NCBI GenBank assembly: GCA_036496025.1
Contig: DASXLW010000119.1
Location: 6,633-70,632, forward strand
DNA from: PALSA-505 sp036496025
Lineage (GTDB): Bacteria; Actinomycetota; Actinomycetes; Streptosporangiales; Streptosporangiaceae
Direction: 5' to 3'
DNA: 64,000 nt
Shown here: positions 32,089-40,210 of the stretch, one piece after another
Position numbering within the stretch: position 1 is the stretch's first letter
How the letters are laid out: every line of letters begins with the position of its first letter
Program-made: the position numbers and the translations under genes
The notes under the pieces: model-generated
The model's input: the letters and a program-made list of their open reading frames with translations, nothing else
Told to the model about the DNA's origin: nothing
The model's database searches: none

Positions 32089-32642
32089 ACGCAGAGTGTA
32101 GTAACGCGGGCGGCACGGAGCCGATGCCCGGCGGGCCGGAACCGGCCCTCCCCGGCCCGATGCCGGTCAGGGGTGCCCGGTGAAATGCTCTTGCCAGGCC
32201 GCTGCGGCCCAAGTAGCGTTCGGGCTACGCGGGAAAGGAGGTGGTCCAAGAGTATGCATAGTTGTTGGACACGTGAGGTGGCTGTCCGTTAGCTGCCGTC
32301 CCGCCGATGCATGGGTCGCTGTCCTGCAGTGACGCGTGCTTCACCGGCCGGGCTTTCCCGATAGCACGTTCATCGTGACGTTCTGGAAGGAAGGCTTGCT
32401 GCCCTAGGGGCGGCGGTCGGCGAATCCTCGGCAGACACCGAACCCCCGGGCTGGCCGGCCTAGTCCAGTCGGCCCCCGCGTAAGGCATCCTTGACGGTGC
32501 CTGCCCGCGGGAGGCGCCCGGGGGTCTTATCGTGCTAGCAGGCCGGGCCGCACCCGGCGGACCTGATGCAGGGCCTGGCCGCAGAGCCGGTCTGGAACCT
32601 GCTGTCCCGCTGCCCGGCCGTCAGCGGCCTACCGACCGGCTC
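32089..32642. other. 554-bp intergenic region with a strong-SD mini-ORF and possible structured RNA
   Basis: Apart from the 12-codon ORF at 32254-32292 I see no protein gene. The nur -10 (TACACT, minus strand) is at 32095-32100. From about 32225 to 32545 the plus strand has many GC-rich complementary segments, such as CCCGCGGG and GGCGCCCGGGGG near 32505-32525. This would suit a structured transcript ending near 32530, but no family is recognised. Confidence 0.45.
32254..32292 (+). CDS. Putative 12-residue leader-type peptide behind a near-perfect SD
   Basis: The ATG follows GAAAGGAGGTGGTCC (32233-32247), which pairs with the 16S rRNA 3' end over about 14-15 positions with one mismatch. It encodes MHSCWTREVAVR and stops. 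The strength of the ribosome site, far above that of any real gene in the window, and the Cys/Trp-containing peptide suggest a translated leader or dual-function small RNA. No plus-strand gene follows within several kb, so what it would control is unknown. Confidence 0.45.
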   Translation: MHSCWTREVAVR

Positions 32643-33260
32643 TTAGGCGGCTGAGGCCCGCTTGAGCTGGGCCGACAGGTGCGGCTGCAAGCCCTGGCCG
32701 ACCGCCGCCATATCGTAGGCGTACGCAAGGTCGTCCCCCACCAGGCCGTAGAGCCGGTGTCCGGCGGTGACCTCCTTGGCGGTCGCGGTGCGGATCACCA
32801 CGTCCGTGCTCATCTCGACCCGGGTGCCGGTGATCTGGCCCAGGTAGATCTCGGCGATCCCGGTCGGATGCGCCAGCAGCACCTCCACCCCGCCGTCCGG
32901 CTGCGGCCGCCAGTACCCCGTCTCCAGGTGCGACGGCCGGACGGTATTACCTTCCTCGTCCAGCAGCCAGGTCCGGGAGGAGTAGATCAGGTACGGCTTG
33001 CCGTTGTGGCTGAACGACAGTTCCTCGCCGTACCGGAAGCTCTCGATGGTCGGGTAGCCGCCGACCCCGACGCCGCGCCAGCGGCCCAGCAGGAAGCTCA
33101 GCGGGGCCAGGTCGGGGTGCAACTCGGGGGCCGGCGGGGCCGCGGGATCGGGCGGGCGGATGAATTCGATCTCGAACTGCGGCTCGGACTCGGGAGCCTG
33201 GTCCGGCGCGGGCGCTTGCGGCGCGGGCGACGGCTCTGCGTCCGGTGGCTGGTGATTCAT
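32643..33260 (-). CDS. Nitrobindin-type haem-binding beta-barrel (FABP family)
   Basis: A 205-residue protein. After a ~50-residue Pro/Glu-rich lead comes the nitrobindin barrel: LLGRWRGVGVGGYP (59-70), ELSFSHNGKPYLIYSSRTW, SHLETGYWRPQPDGGVEVLLAHPTG. The presumed proximal haem His is at 194 in GLQPHLSAQLKR. These proteins bind ferric haem and isomerise peroxynitrite. ATG 33260 is chosen; the longer frame upstream is antisense noise. It sits 5 bp after the small membrane-protein gene. Confidence 0.85.
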   Translation of the reverse strand: MNHQPPDAEPSPAPQAPAPDQAPESEPQFEIEFIRPPDPAAPPAPELHPDLAPLSFLLGRWRGVGVGGYPTIESFRYGEELSFSHNGKPYLIYSSRTWLLDEEGNTVRPSHLETGYWRPQPDGGVEVLLAHPTGIAEIYLGQITGTRVEMSTDVVIRTATAKEVTAGHRLYGLVGDDLAYAYDMAAVGQGLQPHLSAQLKRASAA

Positions 33261-33265
33261 GCGTA

Positions 33266-33472
33266 TCAGGCCATCGACTGGGGGGTCGCGATGTGCTCGT
33301 CGGCCGATCCGCCGCCGGGGGGCGGGCCGGCCGGGTCGGCTGGCGACGGCAGCGCCGCCGTGGCGCGGACGGCGGGACAGGCCCGGTACAGCCGCACCAG
33401 CAGGTAGCCGATCCACCCCGCGAGGCCGGCGGACGCGGCCACCAGGACCGCCAGGCTCAGCATGCCGTGCAT
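33266..33472 (-). CDS. Small single-TM protein, unknown
   Basis: A 68-residue protein with one N-terminal helix (MLSLAVLVAASAGLAGWIGYLLV) and a short Pro/Gly-rich tail. It is not recognised. Position and strand, 5 bp before the nitrobindin start, suggest translational linkage. SD is weak, so it may be read only with nitrobindin. Confidence 0.55.
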   Translation of the reverse strand: MHGMLSLAVLVAASAGLAGWIGYLLVRLYRACPAVRATAALPSPADPAGPPPGGGSADEHIATPQSMA

Positions 33473-33532
33473 AGCGGCAGTCTAGGCAGGACGCTGCCCG
33501 GCCACGCGCCCGCCACGCGGGCACTTGATGGT

Positions 33533-34486
33533 TCAGCCGCGTGAGCCATCGGCGAACACGACGCCGTTGACGTCGGACGCAACGCGGGTGCCGGCCTCGC
33601 CGGCGAGCATGGCATCGATCTCGCCCAGCGCGCCGATCATCGCGGGCTTCCCAGTAGCCCTCGCGAAGTCGCACGCGGCTATCACCTTGGGGAGCATCGA
33701 CCCCGCCGCGAACTCGGCCTCGTACCGGGTGAGCAGGACATCGGGATCGGCCGCCACGATCGCCCGCTGCCGCGGGGTGCCGAATCCAACGAAGACCGCG
33801 TGCGCGTCGGTGGCCATGATGAGTATGTCTGCCTCGATGTCGCGGGCCAGCAGGGCGCTGGCCCGGTCCTTGTCAATCACGGCTTCGACGCCTGCCAACT
33901 GCCGTCCCGGCCGGTAGCAGACCGGGATCCCGCCGCCGCCGGCGCAGATCACCACGCAGCCCTGGTCAAGCAGCCACTTGATGGGCCGGCGCTCGAAGAT
34001 CCGCTGGGGCACCGGCGAGGGCACCACCCGGCGCAGGCTGTCGCCATCGGGCTTGAACGTCCAGCCCCGCTCCGACGCCAGCTTGTCCGCCTCCGGCTTG
34101 CTGTAGAGCGGGCCGATCGGCTTGCCCGGGTCGGTAAACGCCGGGTCGCGGGGATCGACCTCGATCATCGTCAGCAGCGACGCGAGCGGCTTCTCGAACG
34201 GGAGCCGGTTTCCCAGTTCCTGCTCGACGAGGTACCCGATCATTCCCTGGGTCTGCGCCCCCAGCACGTCAAGCGGAGACTCAGGCCCCCCCGGGTAGGC
34301 CGCCTCCTCCAGGGCCAGCAGCCCGATCTGGGGGCCGTTGCCATGCGAGATTATTAGTTCGTGTTTCTCGCCGATCGGCGCCAGGCGATCACACGCGAGC
34401 TGGACGTTCTTACGCTGGTTTTCCGCGGTCATCGGCTCCCCCCGGCGCAGCAGCGCATTCCCGCCGAGGGCAACCACTACTCTCAT
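33533..34486 (-). CDS. arcC: Carbamate kinase
   Basis: A 317-residue amino-acid-kinase-fold enzyme interconverting carbamoyl phosphate plus ADP with carbamate plus ATP. The glycine loops are present (VVALGGNALLRRG; ISHGNGPQIGLLALE), as are LGAQTQGMIGYLVEQEL, VICAGGGGIPV, AVIDKDRASALLA, GSMLPKVIAACDF and ATGKPAMIGAL. The arginine deiminase genes arcA and arcB are not in the window. It starts 31 bp after pstB on the same strand and may be transcribed with the pst operon. Confidence 0.93.
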   Translation of the reverse strand: MRVVVALGGNALLRRGEPMTAENQRKNVQLACDRLAPIGEKHELIISHGNGPQIGLLALEEAAYPGGPESPLDVLGAQTQGMIGYLVEQELGNRLPFEKPLASLLTMIEVDPRDPAFTDPGKPIGPLYSKPEADKLASERGWTFKPDGDSLRRVVPSPVPQRIFERRPIKWLLDQGCVVICAGGGGIPVCYRPGRQLAGVEAVIDKDRASALLARDIEADILIMATDAHAVFVGFGTPRQRAIVAADPDVLLTRYEAEFAAGSMLPKVIAACDFARATGKPAMIGALGEIDAMLAGEAGTRVASDVNGVVFADGSRG

Positions 34487-34517
34487 GAGATCCCGCGTGC
34501 GTTCAGTATCCGGCGGC

Positions 34518-35432
34518 TCAGCCCATCCGGCCGGTGACGTAGGCCTTGGTGCGCTCGTCGGCCGGGTCCTGGAAGATCTGCTCGGTCGGGCCGTACTCCA
34601 CCAGCACCCCGGTGCGGGTGTCGCTCTTGGTGTCGGTGAGCACGTAGAAGAAGGCGGTGCGATCGCTGACCCGGGTGGCCTGCTGCATGTTGTGCGTGAC
34701 CACGATGATCGTGTACTGCTGCTTGAGCTCCTTCATCAGGTCCTCGATCGCGCCGGTGGCGATCGGATCCAGCGCCGAGGCGGGCTCGTCCATCAGCACC
34801 ACGTCCGGCTCGACCGCGATCGTGCGGGCGATGCACAGCCGCTGCGCCTGCCCGCCGGACAGGCTCAGCCCGGACGTATTCAGCCGGTTCTTGACCTCAT
34901 CCCACAGCGCGGCCTTGCGCAGCGAGGACTCCACGATCTCGTCCAGCTTGCCCTTCTTCCGCTCGCCGTTGATCCGCGGCCCGTAGGCCACGTTGTCATA
35001 GATCGACTTCGGGAACGGGTTGGGCTTCTGGAACACCATGCCGATCCGCCGCCGCACCGCGATCGGCGAGACGTCCTTGGCGTACAACTGCTCCCCGCGG
35101 TAGGCCATCTCGCCTTCCAAGCGGGCCCCCGGTATCAGATCGTTCATCCGGTTGAACGACCGCAGCATCGTCGACTTGCCGCTCCCGGACGACCCGATGA
35201 ACGCGGTGATCTCGTTCTCGTGGATGTTCATCGTCACGCCGGTCACGGCCTTGAACGAGCTGTACCAGACCGCCACGTCCCGGACGTCGAAGATGACCTG
35301 GTCCGACGGCGCGGCGAACTCCCGCCCCCCCACATCCTGCAGGGCCGCCGGCTTGGGCATCTCGGTCCGGGCCGCGACATCCTGTTTGGGCATCCCGGTC
35401 TGCGCCGCGACGTTCTGCTCTGGCTGTTCCAT
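34518..35432 (-). CDS. pstB: Phosphate ABC transporter ATPase PstB
   Basis: ATPase of the high-affinity phosphate importer. Walker A GSSGSGKST, Q-loop VFQKPNPFPKSIYDNVA, signature LSLSGGQAQRLCIARTIA, Walker B DVVLMDEPASALDP and the switch His (VVTHNMQQA) are all intact. The N-terminus has an extra ~45 residues with AAQTGMPKQDVAARTEMPK-type repeats before the core begins, unusual for PstB. ATG 35432 lies 8 bp after pstA. Confidence 0.96.
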   Translation of the reverse strand: MEQPEQNVAAQTGMPKQDVAARTEMPKPAALQDVGGREFAAPSDQVIFDVRDVAVWYSSFKAVTGVTMNIHENEITAFIGSSGSGKSTMLRSFNRMNDLIPGARLEGEMAYRGEQLYAKDVSPIAVRRRIGMVFQKPNPFPKSIYDNVAYGPRINGERKKGKLDEIVESSLRKAALWDEVKNRLNTSGLSLSGGQAQRLCIARTIAVEPDVVLMDEPASALDPIATGAIEDLMKELKQQYTIIVVTHNMQQATRVSDRTAFFYVLTDTKSDTRTGVLVEYGPTEQIFQDPADERTKAYVTGRMG

Positions 35433-35440
35433 GACGATCC

Positions 35441-36331
35441 CTAGCGCTGGTATCGGGCAAATCGGGCGGTGACGAACCGGGCGGCGATCATGAGGATGAA
35501 CGCGATCGCGATGAGCGTGAGCGCCGCGCCCCAGCCCCGGGCCTGCGCGCCAGTGTACGGCGACGTCGCGTTCGCGAATATCTGCGAGGGGAGCGAGGTG
35601 TTGGGGCCGCTGAACACGTTCGTGTTGGCCGTGGTCACCGTGAGGATGGTGAACAGCAGCGGCGCCGTCTCGCCCGCGGCCCGGGCGACAGCAAGCAGGG
35701 CGCCGCTGACGATGCCGCCGATCGCGGCCGGCAGCACCACGGTCAGCGTCACGCGAGCCTTGCTGGCCCCGAGGGCGTAGCTTCCCTCGCGCAGTGAGTT
35801 CGGCACCAGCTTGAGCATCTCGTCGGTGGACCGGATGACGACCGGCAGCATCAGGCAGCCCAGGGCGAGCGCGCCGGCCAGGCCCGAGAACCCGAAGTGC
35901 AGCACAAAGATCGAGAAGATGAACAGCCCCATCACGATCGACGGCACGCCGGTCATTACGTCGGCCATGAACCCGATGAACCGGGCCAGCAGATTGTTGC
36001 CGCCGTACTCGTTCAGGTAGATGGCCCCGAGCACGCCGAGCGGCACCGCGATGACCGTGGCCAGGGCCGTGATCTCGATCGTGCCCAGCACCGCCGGACC
36101 GATGCCCCCCACATTCGCCGGGGCCACGTTGACGGGGATCGGGCTGGTCAGGAACGACCAGCTGATAGCCGAGGCGCCCTTGGCGATCACCGTGTACAGG
36201 ACGAATCCCAGCGGGATGATCACGACCACGAACGAGATCACCATGAAGACCGTGGCGATACGGTTCTTGGTGCGCCGCCAGCCCGCCGGCTCCCGCAGAT
36301 CGGCCTGGCCAGCCTCGGTCACCACCGCCAT
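35441..36331 (-). CDS. pstA: Phosphate ABC transporter permease PstA
   Basis: A 296-residue permease with six TM helices; the EAA-type coupling loop is seen in REGSYALGASKARVTLTVVLPAAIGGI. The end matches PstA rather than PstC (AGETAPLLFTIL). The start overlaps the pstC stop by 1 nt and pstB follows after 8 bp. Confidence 0.95.
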   Translation of the reverse strand: MAVVTEAGQADLREPAGWRRTKNRIATVFMVISFVVVIIPLGFVLYTVIAKGASAISWSFLTSPIPVNVAPANVGGIGPAVLGTIEITALATVIAVPLGVLGAIYLNEYGGNNLLARFIGFMADVMTGVPSIVMGLFIFSIFVLHFGFSGLAGALALGCLMLPVVIRSTDEMLKLVPNSLREGSYALGASKARVTLTVVLPAAIGGIVSGALLAVARAAGETAPLLFTILTVTTANTNVFSGPNTSLPSQIFANATSPYTGAQARGWGAALTLIAIAFILMIAARFVTARFARYQR

Positions 36332-37311
36332 CAGGCACCTCGCTTTCGTCGCGCGGACCGGTTGACGATCGCACGGGCGACGACGTTGATGATGATCGTG
36401 AACGCGAACAGCAGCACGCCGAGTCCTATCAGCGCCGACCGGAACACCCCGCTGGCCTCACCGAACTGGTTCGCGATGACCGCGGGCATGTTGTAGCCGG
36501 TCGAGAACAGGCGGGAGCTGATCACGGGCGACGACCCGATCACCAGCGCCGCCGCGATCGTCTCGCCGACCGCCCGGCCCAGCCCGAGCAAGACCGCCCC
36601 GACGACGCCGCCCTGGCTGTGCGGCCACACGACACCGCGGATCATCTCCCAGCGGGTGGCGCCCAGCGCGTACGCGCCCTCCCGGTCCACCGTCGGCACG
36701 GTCGCGATGACCTCGCGCGACAGCGAGGTCACGATCGGCGTGATCATGAAGGCCAGGATGATGCCGGCGGTGAAGAAAGAGGCCCCGCTGGTGGGCTGCC
36801 CGAAGAAGAAACCGAGCACCGGGACGCCGGTTACGGCCGAGGCGATGTGCGCGTAGATGTGCTGGATCCACGGGGCGAACACCAGGATGCCCCACAGGCC
36901 CCAGACCACGGACGGGACCACGGCCAGCAGGTCGACCACGTACACGATCGGCCGCGCCACCCGGTACGGCACGACCTCGGTCAGCAGCAGGGCGATCCCG
37001 ATGCTGACCGGGACGGCCATCACGAGCGCGATCACTCCGGTGACGGCCGTGCCGTAGATGAAGGGCGTCGCGCCGAACTTGTTGGCCGCCGTGTCCCAGA
37101 CGGTGCCGAAGATGCCCCAGCCTTCGGTGGTGAACCAGGACGAGGCCTGCTGGGTGGTCGTGACGGCGATCAGGACCAGGATCACCAGCACCAGCAGGCC
37201 GCATCCCAGCGCCAGCCACTGGAAGCTGCGGTCGCCCAGGCCCTGGCGCGCGGCCAGGCCGCCCGGGGCTCTCCCCGCGGCGGCCTGGTCAGCCTGCGTA
37301 ACCGCGCTCAC
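36331..37311 (-). CDS. pstC: Phosphate ABC transporter permease PstC
   Basis: A 326-residue permease: TM1 LALGCGLLVLVILVLIAV, VPSVVWGLWGILVF, and the coupling loop REGAYALGATRWEMIRGVVWP, then GRAVGETIAAALVIG. GTG 37311 overlaps the pstS stop by one base (TAGTG), so translation is coupled. Confidence 0.95.
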   Translation of the reverse strand: MSAVTQADQAAAGRAPGGLAARQGLGDRSFQWLALGCGLLVLVILVLIAVTTTQQASSWFTTEGWGIFGTVWDTAANKFGATPFIYGTAVTGVIALVMAVPVSIGIALLLTEVVPYRVARPIVYVVDLLAVVPSVVWGLWGILVFAPWIQHIYAHIASAVTGVPVLGFFFGQPTSGASFFTAGIILAFMITPIVTSLSREVIATVPTVDREGAYALGATRWEMIRGVVWPHSQGGVVGAVLLGLGRAVGETIAAALVIGSSPVISSRLFSTGYNMPAVIANQFGEASGVFRSALIGLGVLLFAFTIIINVVARAIVNRSARRKRGA

Positions 37312-38378
37312 TACGAACCAATCTTGCTCAGCTGCGCCTTGGCCTTCTGGTCGATGTTGGACGGCAGCGGAGCGTAGCCCAGGCTGGGGAGCAGCTTCTG
37401 GCCGTCACCGAGCAGGTAGCCGATGTAGGACTTGAGGTTCTTCGCGGTGCTCGCGCTCGACTGCTTCTGGTAGACGAGGGCCCACGACTGGTAGGTGATC
37501 GGATAGGCGGTCGCGCCTGACTGCCATACGGCGGCGAACGTGAGGTTCGGCGCGACGGTCACGGTCTTCCCGGCCGCGGATGCCCCCGCCGGCGAGGGCG
37601 CGACGTAGGTCCCGTCCTTGTTCTTGACCGAGGCGAAGCTCAGCCCGGCGGCCTTGGCGTCGGCGTAGTCCACGTACCCGATGGCCCCGGGGGTGGTCTT
37701 GACGACCTGCGCCACGCCGCCGTTGCCTTGGGCAGCGTGCGCGCCGGAGGGCCAGCTGATGGTCGAGGAGCTGCCGAGCTTCCAGGCGCTGCCCACCGAC
37801 TTCTGGAGGAACAGGGTGAAGTTCTGGGTCGTGCCGGAGGAGTCCGCGCGGACGGCGAGGGCGATGGGGGTGCCGGGCAGGCTGACGCCGGGGTTGATCG
37901 CCTTGATCACCGGGTCATTCCACTTCTTGATCTGGCCCTGGAAAATGCTGGAGATGACCTGCGGGGTCAGCTTCAGGTTCTTCACCCCGGACAGGTTGTA
38001 AGACATCGTGATCGGCCCCATGATGACGGGGAAGTACAGCACGGTCTTGCCCTTGAAGCTCGATGCCTCGGTGGAGGGGATCGGGGAGTCCGAGCCGGCG
38101 AACTGGACGACGTTCGAGGACAGGTCCGTACGGCCCTTGCCCGAGCCGCCGCCGCCGTAGTTGACCGTTACGTTGGGCTCGATCGACCTGTACTGCTGGA
38201 TCGCCGCCTGCTGGAAGGTGAGCTGGAACGTCGAGCCGCTGCCGTTGAGCGTGCCCGACAGGCCCGAGCTGCCGCCCGACCCGCTGTTGCTATTCGACGA
38301 GCAGGCGGCGGTGAACGAGGTTATGGCGACGAGGGCGACCCCCGCCGCCGCGAAGCGCTGGACGCGCAGACGTTGCAT
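37311..38378 (-). CDS. pstS: Phosphate-binding lipoprotein PstS
   Basis: A 355-residue periplasmic-type phosphate receptor. The signal peptide ends in a lipobox with Cys26 (SFTAACSS), so it is a lipoprotein. Ligand-loop sequences include LNGSGSTFQLTFQ, VVQFAGSDSPIPS, VRADSSGTTQNFTLFL and GAIGYVDYADAKAAGL. ATG 38378 has GAGGT about 8 nt upstream. The PHO-box-like array at 38513-38567 lies 135-190 bp upstream. Confidence 0.96.
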   Translation of the reverse strand: MQRLRVQRFAAAGVALVAITSFTAACSSNSNSGSGGSSGLSGTLNGSGSTFQLTFQQAAIQQYRSIEPNVTVNYGGGGSGKGRTDLSSNVVQFAGSDSPIPSTEASSFKGKTVLYFPVIMGPITMSYNLSGVKNLKLTPQVISSIFQGQIKKWNDPVIKAINPGVSLPGTPIALAVRADSSGTTQNFTLFLQKSVGSAWKLGSSSTISWPSGAHAAQGNGGVAQVVKTTPGAIGYVDYADAKAAGLSFASVKNKDGTYVAPSPAGASAAGKTVTVAPNLTFAAVWQSGATAYPITYQSWALVYQKQSSASTAKNLKSYIGYLLGDGQKLLPSLGYAPLPSNIDQKAKAQLSKIGS

Positions 38379-38812
38379 GTTAGATACCTCACCATTTCTA
38401 GGTCGCGATGAACACAGACTCCCCCGGCGCCAGCCAAGCATGCCAAATGCCGACCATCCCACAAAACGAGTCTGTCCCGCCGCCCGAACCCGCACGTTAA
38501 GCCATGGGATACGGGCAGTGAAAAATAAGGAAACATGAAGTGAATCTAAGGTGTCATCGGTGTGACAGCCCGGAATTCGGAGCACATCCGCCCTGCAATA
38601 TCATAACCGCCGCCAACTCGCCCGGATAGGGCCAAGAAAGCTGGGGCGTCGTGGGATATTTCATGCCGGTGGCGGCGCTGTCCCGGGGTTCGCTCTATGG
38701 CCGGGAGGGGTGGGGCCGGGCTGGCCGCCGGCGAGCTTTCGGCCAGTCATACGTTCGTGAACACTCGGCGCACTGGGTGGAGTACCGAAGAGCCGCTCAG
38801 TAAGCTCGGCTT
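38379..38812. other. Divergent pstS-phoU control region
   Basis: 434 bp without a gene. It holds the PHO-box array and an AT-rich stretch around 38520-38600, unusual in this genome. Near phoU there is a small dyad GTTCGTGAAC (about 38754-38763) that could be a second PhoP half-site cluster or part of the phoU promoter. Confidence 0.6.
38513..38567 (-). promoter_or_regulatory. PHO-box-like array of five 11-nt direct repeat units before pstS
   Basis: Read on the minus strand the 11-nt units are TGTCACACCGA, TGACACCTTAG, ATTCACTTCAT, GTTTCCTTATT and TTTCACTGCCC. They recall the Streptomyces PhoP direct-repeat unit (GTTCACC plus four bases), with the clearest matches in the third and fifth units. 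Position upstream of pstS fits phosphate control by PhoR-PhoP. Confidence 0.65.
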
Positions 38813-39469
38813 ATGATCGAGCGCCGACGGGAATTCGAGCACGAGCTGGAGGCCATCGAGGCCAAGGTCATCGAATTGTTCGCCATGGTCGCGGAGGACC
38901 TGCCCGGCGCGACCCATGCCCTGCTCAGCGGCAACAACGAGGTGATCAAGGCACTGGCCGAGCGTGAGCAGGCCATCGACGCCCTCTACCTGGAGATCGA
39001 GTCGATGGCCAACCGGGAGATCCTGCTTCAGGCGCCCGTTGCCTCCGACCTGCGCTTCCTGCTGTCCGTGGTGCGCATCGTGCCCGAGCTGGAGCGGTCC
39101 CACGACCTGGTGATGCAGATCGCGGCCCGGGCCAACCACATCCTCAGCGAAGACCTCTCGCCGCGCTGCCACGGGCTGGTGGAACAGATGGGGAACCTCG
39201 CATCCAGCATGTGGCGCGAAGCCGTGGACTCCTGGTACCAGCGCGACCGGGCCGCCGCGGCCAAGCTGGACGAACGCGATGACGAGATGGACGAGCTGTA
39301 CGCCAGCCTGACCGCCGAGCTGGCCGCCGGGCGGATGTCGCTGCCGGTAACAATGGAGATGACGCTGGTGGCACGCTTCTATGAGCGGCTTGGGGACCAC
39401 GCCGTCAACATCGCGCGTCGGGTGGTCTACCTCGCCGGATCCCGTATCCCGCCTGTCACGGACCAGTGA
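38813..39469 (+). CDS. phoU: Phosphate transport regulator PhoU
   Basis: A 218-residue all-helical protein with two PhoU repeats that damps Pst and PhoR signalling. It begins ERRREFEHELEAIEAKV. The metal-binding acidic helices contain the DLRFLLSVVRIVPELERSHD segment and the second-repeat VARFYERLGDHAVNIARRV. It is divergent from pstS across the shared control region. Confidence 0.94.
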   Translation: MIERRREFEHELEAIEAKVIELFAMVAEDLPGATHALLSGNNEVIKALAEREQAIDALYLEIESMANREILLQAPVASDLRFLLSVVRIVPELERSHDLVMQIAARANHILSEDLSPRCHGLVEQMGNLASSMWREAVDSWYQRDRAAAAKLDERDDEMDELYASLTAELAAGRMSLPVTMEMTLVARFYERLGDHAVNIARRVVYLAGSRIPPVTDQ

Positions 39470-39821
39470 CGGGCGCCCGAAATCCTGAACCGCCCAGCGT
39501 GCCAGGTCCGGTCATAGCTGTTCTCGGGATAGCTGCGCAATCCCCGGTAAATCCCGGTGACGGGCGGACGCGGAGCGGGTGAATGGGCATAACGGTCAGC
39601 GGGAGTTGATGCTTCAAGGCGTCGCTTATCGCCCAGCCGAGTGCGCGGTGAGAACGACCCGAGCCGTTCATTCCCGGCAACGATTCCGGGCATCTCTGCT
39701 CCTGCGATCCCCGATCCCCCGCTGCCTTTCCCTGATTACAGCCTGCTCTCGGGACAGGCGGAAGCAGATTGACCGCGAAGCCGCCAGCGCGGCGCGCACA
39801 GGCTCGCGCTAGGGTCCAGTC
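39470..39821. other. Intergenic region, nothing recognised
   Basis: The 352-bp gap between phoU and the DsrE gene contains only short frames that look spurious. The last bases carry TAGGGT (39810-39815), the likely -10 element of the next gene. Confidence 0.5.
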
Positions 39822-40187
39822 ATGGCAGCGCGCTCCCTGGTCGTCAAGGTCACCGCGGGCAAGGATGATCCCGAACGCTGCAACCAGGCGTTCACGGTCG
39901 CCGCCACCGCGGTCTCCAGCGGAATCAGCACCTCGCTCTGGCTGACCGGCGAATCCGCCTGGTTCGCCCTGCCCGGCCGCGCGGAGGAATTCACGCTTCC
40001 GCACGCGGCACCGCTAGCGGATCTGCTCACCGCGGTGCTGGCCGCCGGCACCGTGACCTTGTGTACCCAGTGCGCGGCCCGCAGGGACATCACGCCCGAC
40101 GATGTGCTCACCGGCATCCGGATAGCGGGAGCGCCCACGTTCCTGGCCGAGGTCACCGCGGATGGCGTTCAGGCCCTCGTGTACTGA
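39822..40187 (+). CDS. DsrE-family protein
   Basis: A 121-residue DsrE/DsrF-like protein. It has an alpha/beta layout with the N-terminal strand SLVVKVTAGKDDPERCNQAF, mid-strand ISTSLWLTGESAWFAL, and a C-terminal CTQCAARR loop holding the family's exposed cysteine position. Relatives relay sulfur between persulfide carriers; the partner here is unknown. The ATG has TAGGGT 6 nt upstream and no SD (leaderless). It converges with gatD. Confidence 0.85.
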   Translation: MAARSLVVKVTAGKDDPERCNQAFTVAATAVSSGISTSLWLTGESAWFALPGRAEEFTLPHAAPLADLLTAVLAAGTVTLCTQCAARRDITPDDVLTGIRIAGAPTFLAEVTADGVQALVY

Positions 40188-40210
40188 GCTGCCGGGAGGC
40201 CGACAGAGCC

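Noticed and set aside
32385..32420. SRP RNA-like string (TCTGGAAGGAAGG ... GCTGCCCTA)
   Set aside because: Resembles GTCCGGAAGGAAGCAGCC but the GGTCAG arm and symmetric loop spacing are missing, so I do not call a 4.5S RNA.
32225..32488. 87-codon minus-strand ORF in the nur-nitrobindin gap
   Set aside because: No SD, no recognisable family, and it lies opposite the strong-SD mini-ORF.
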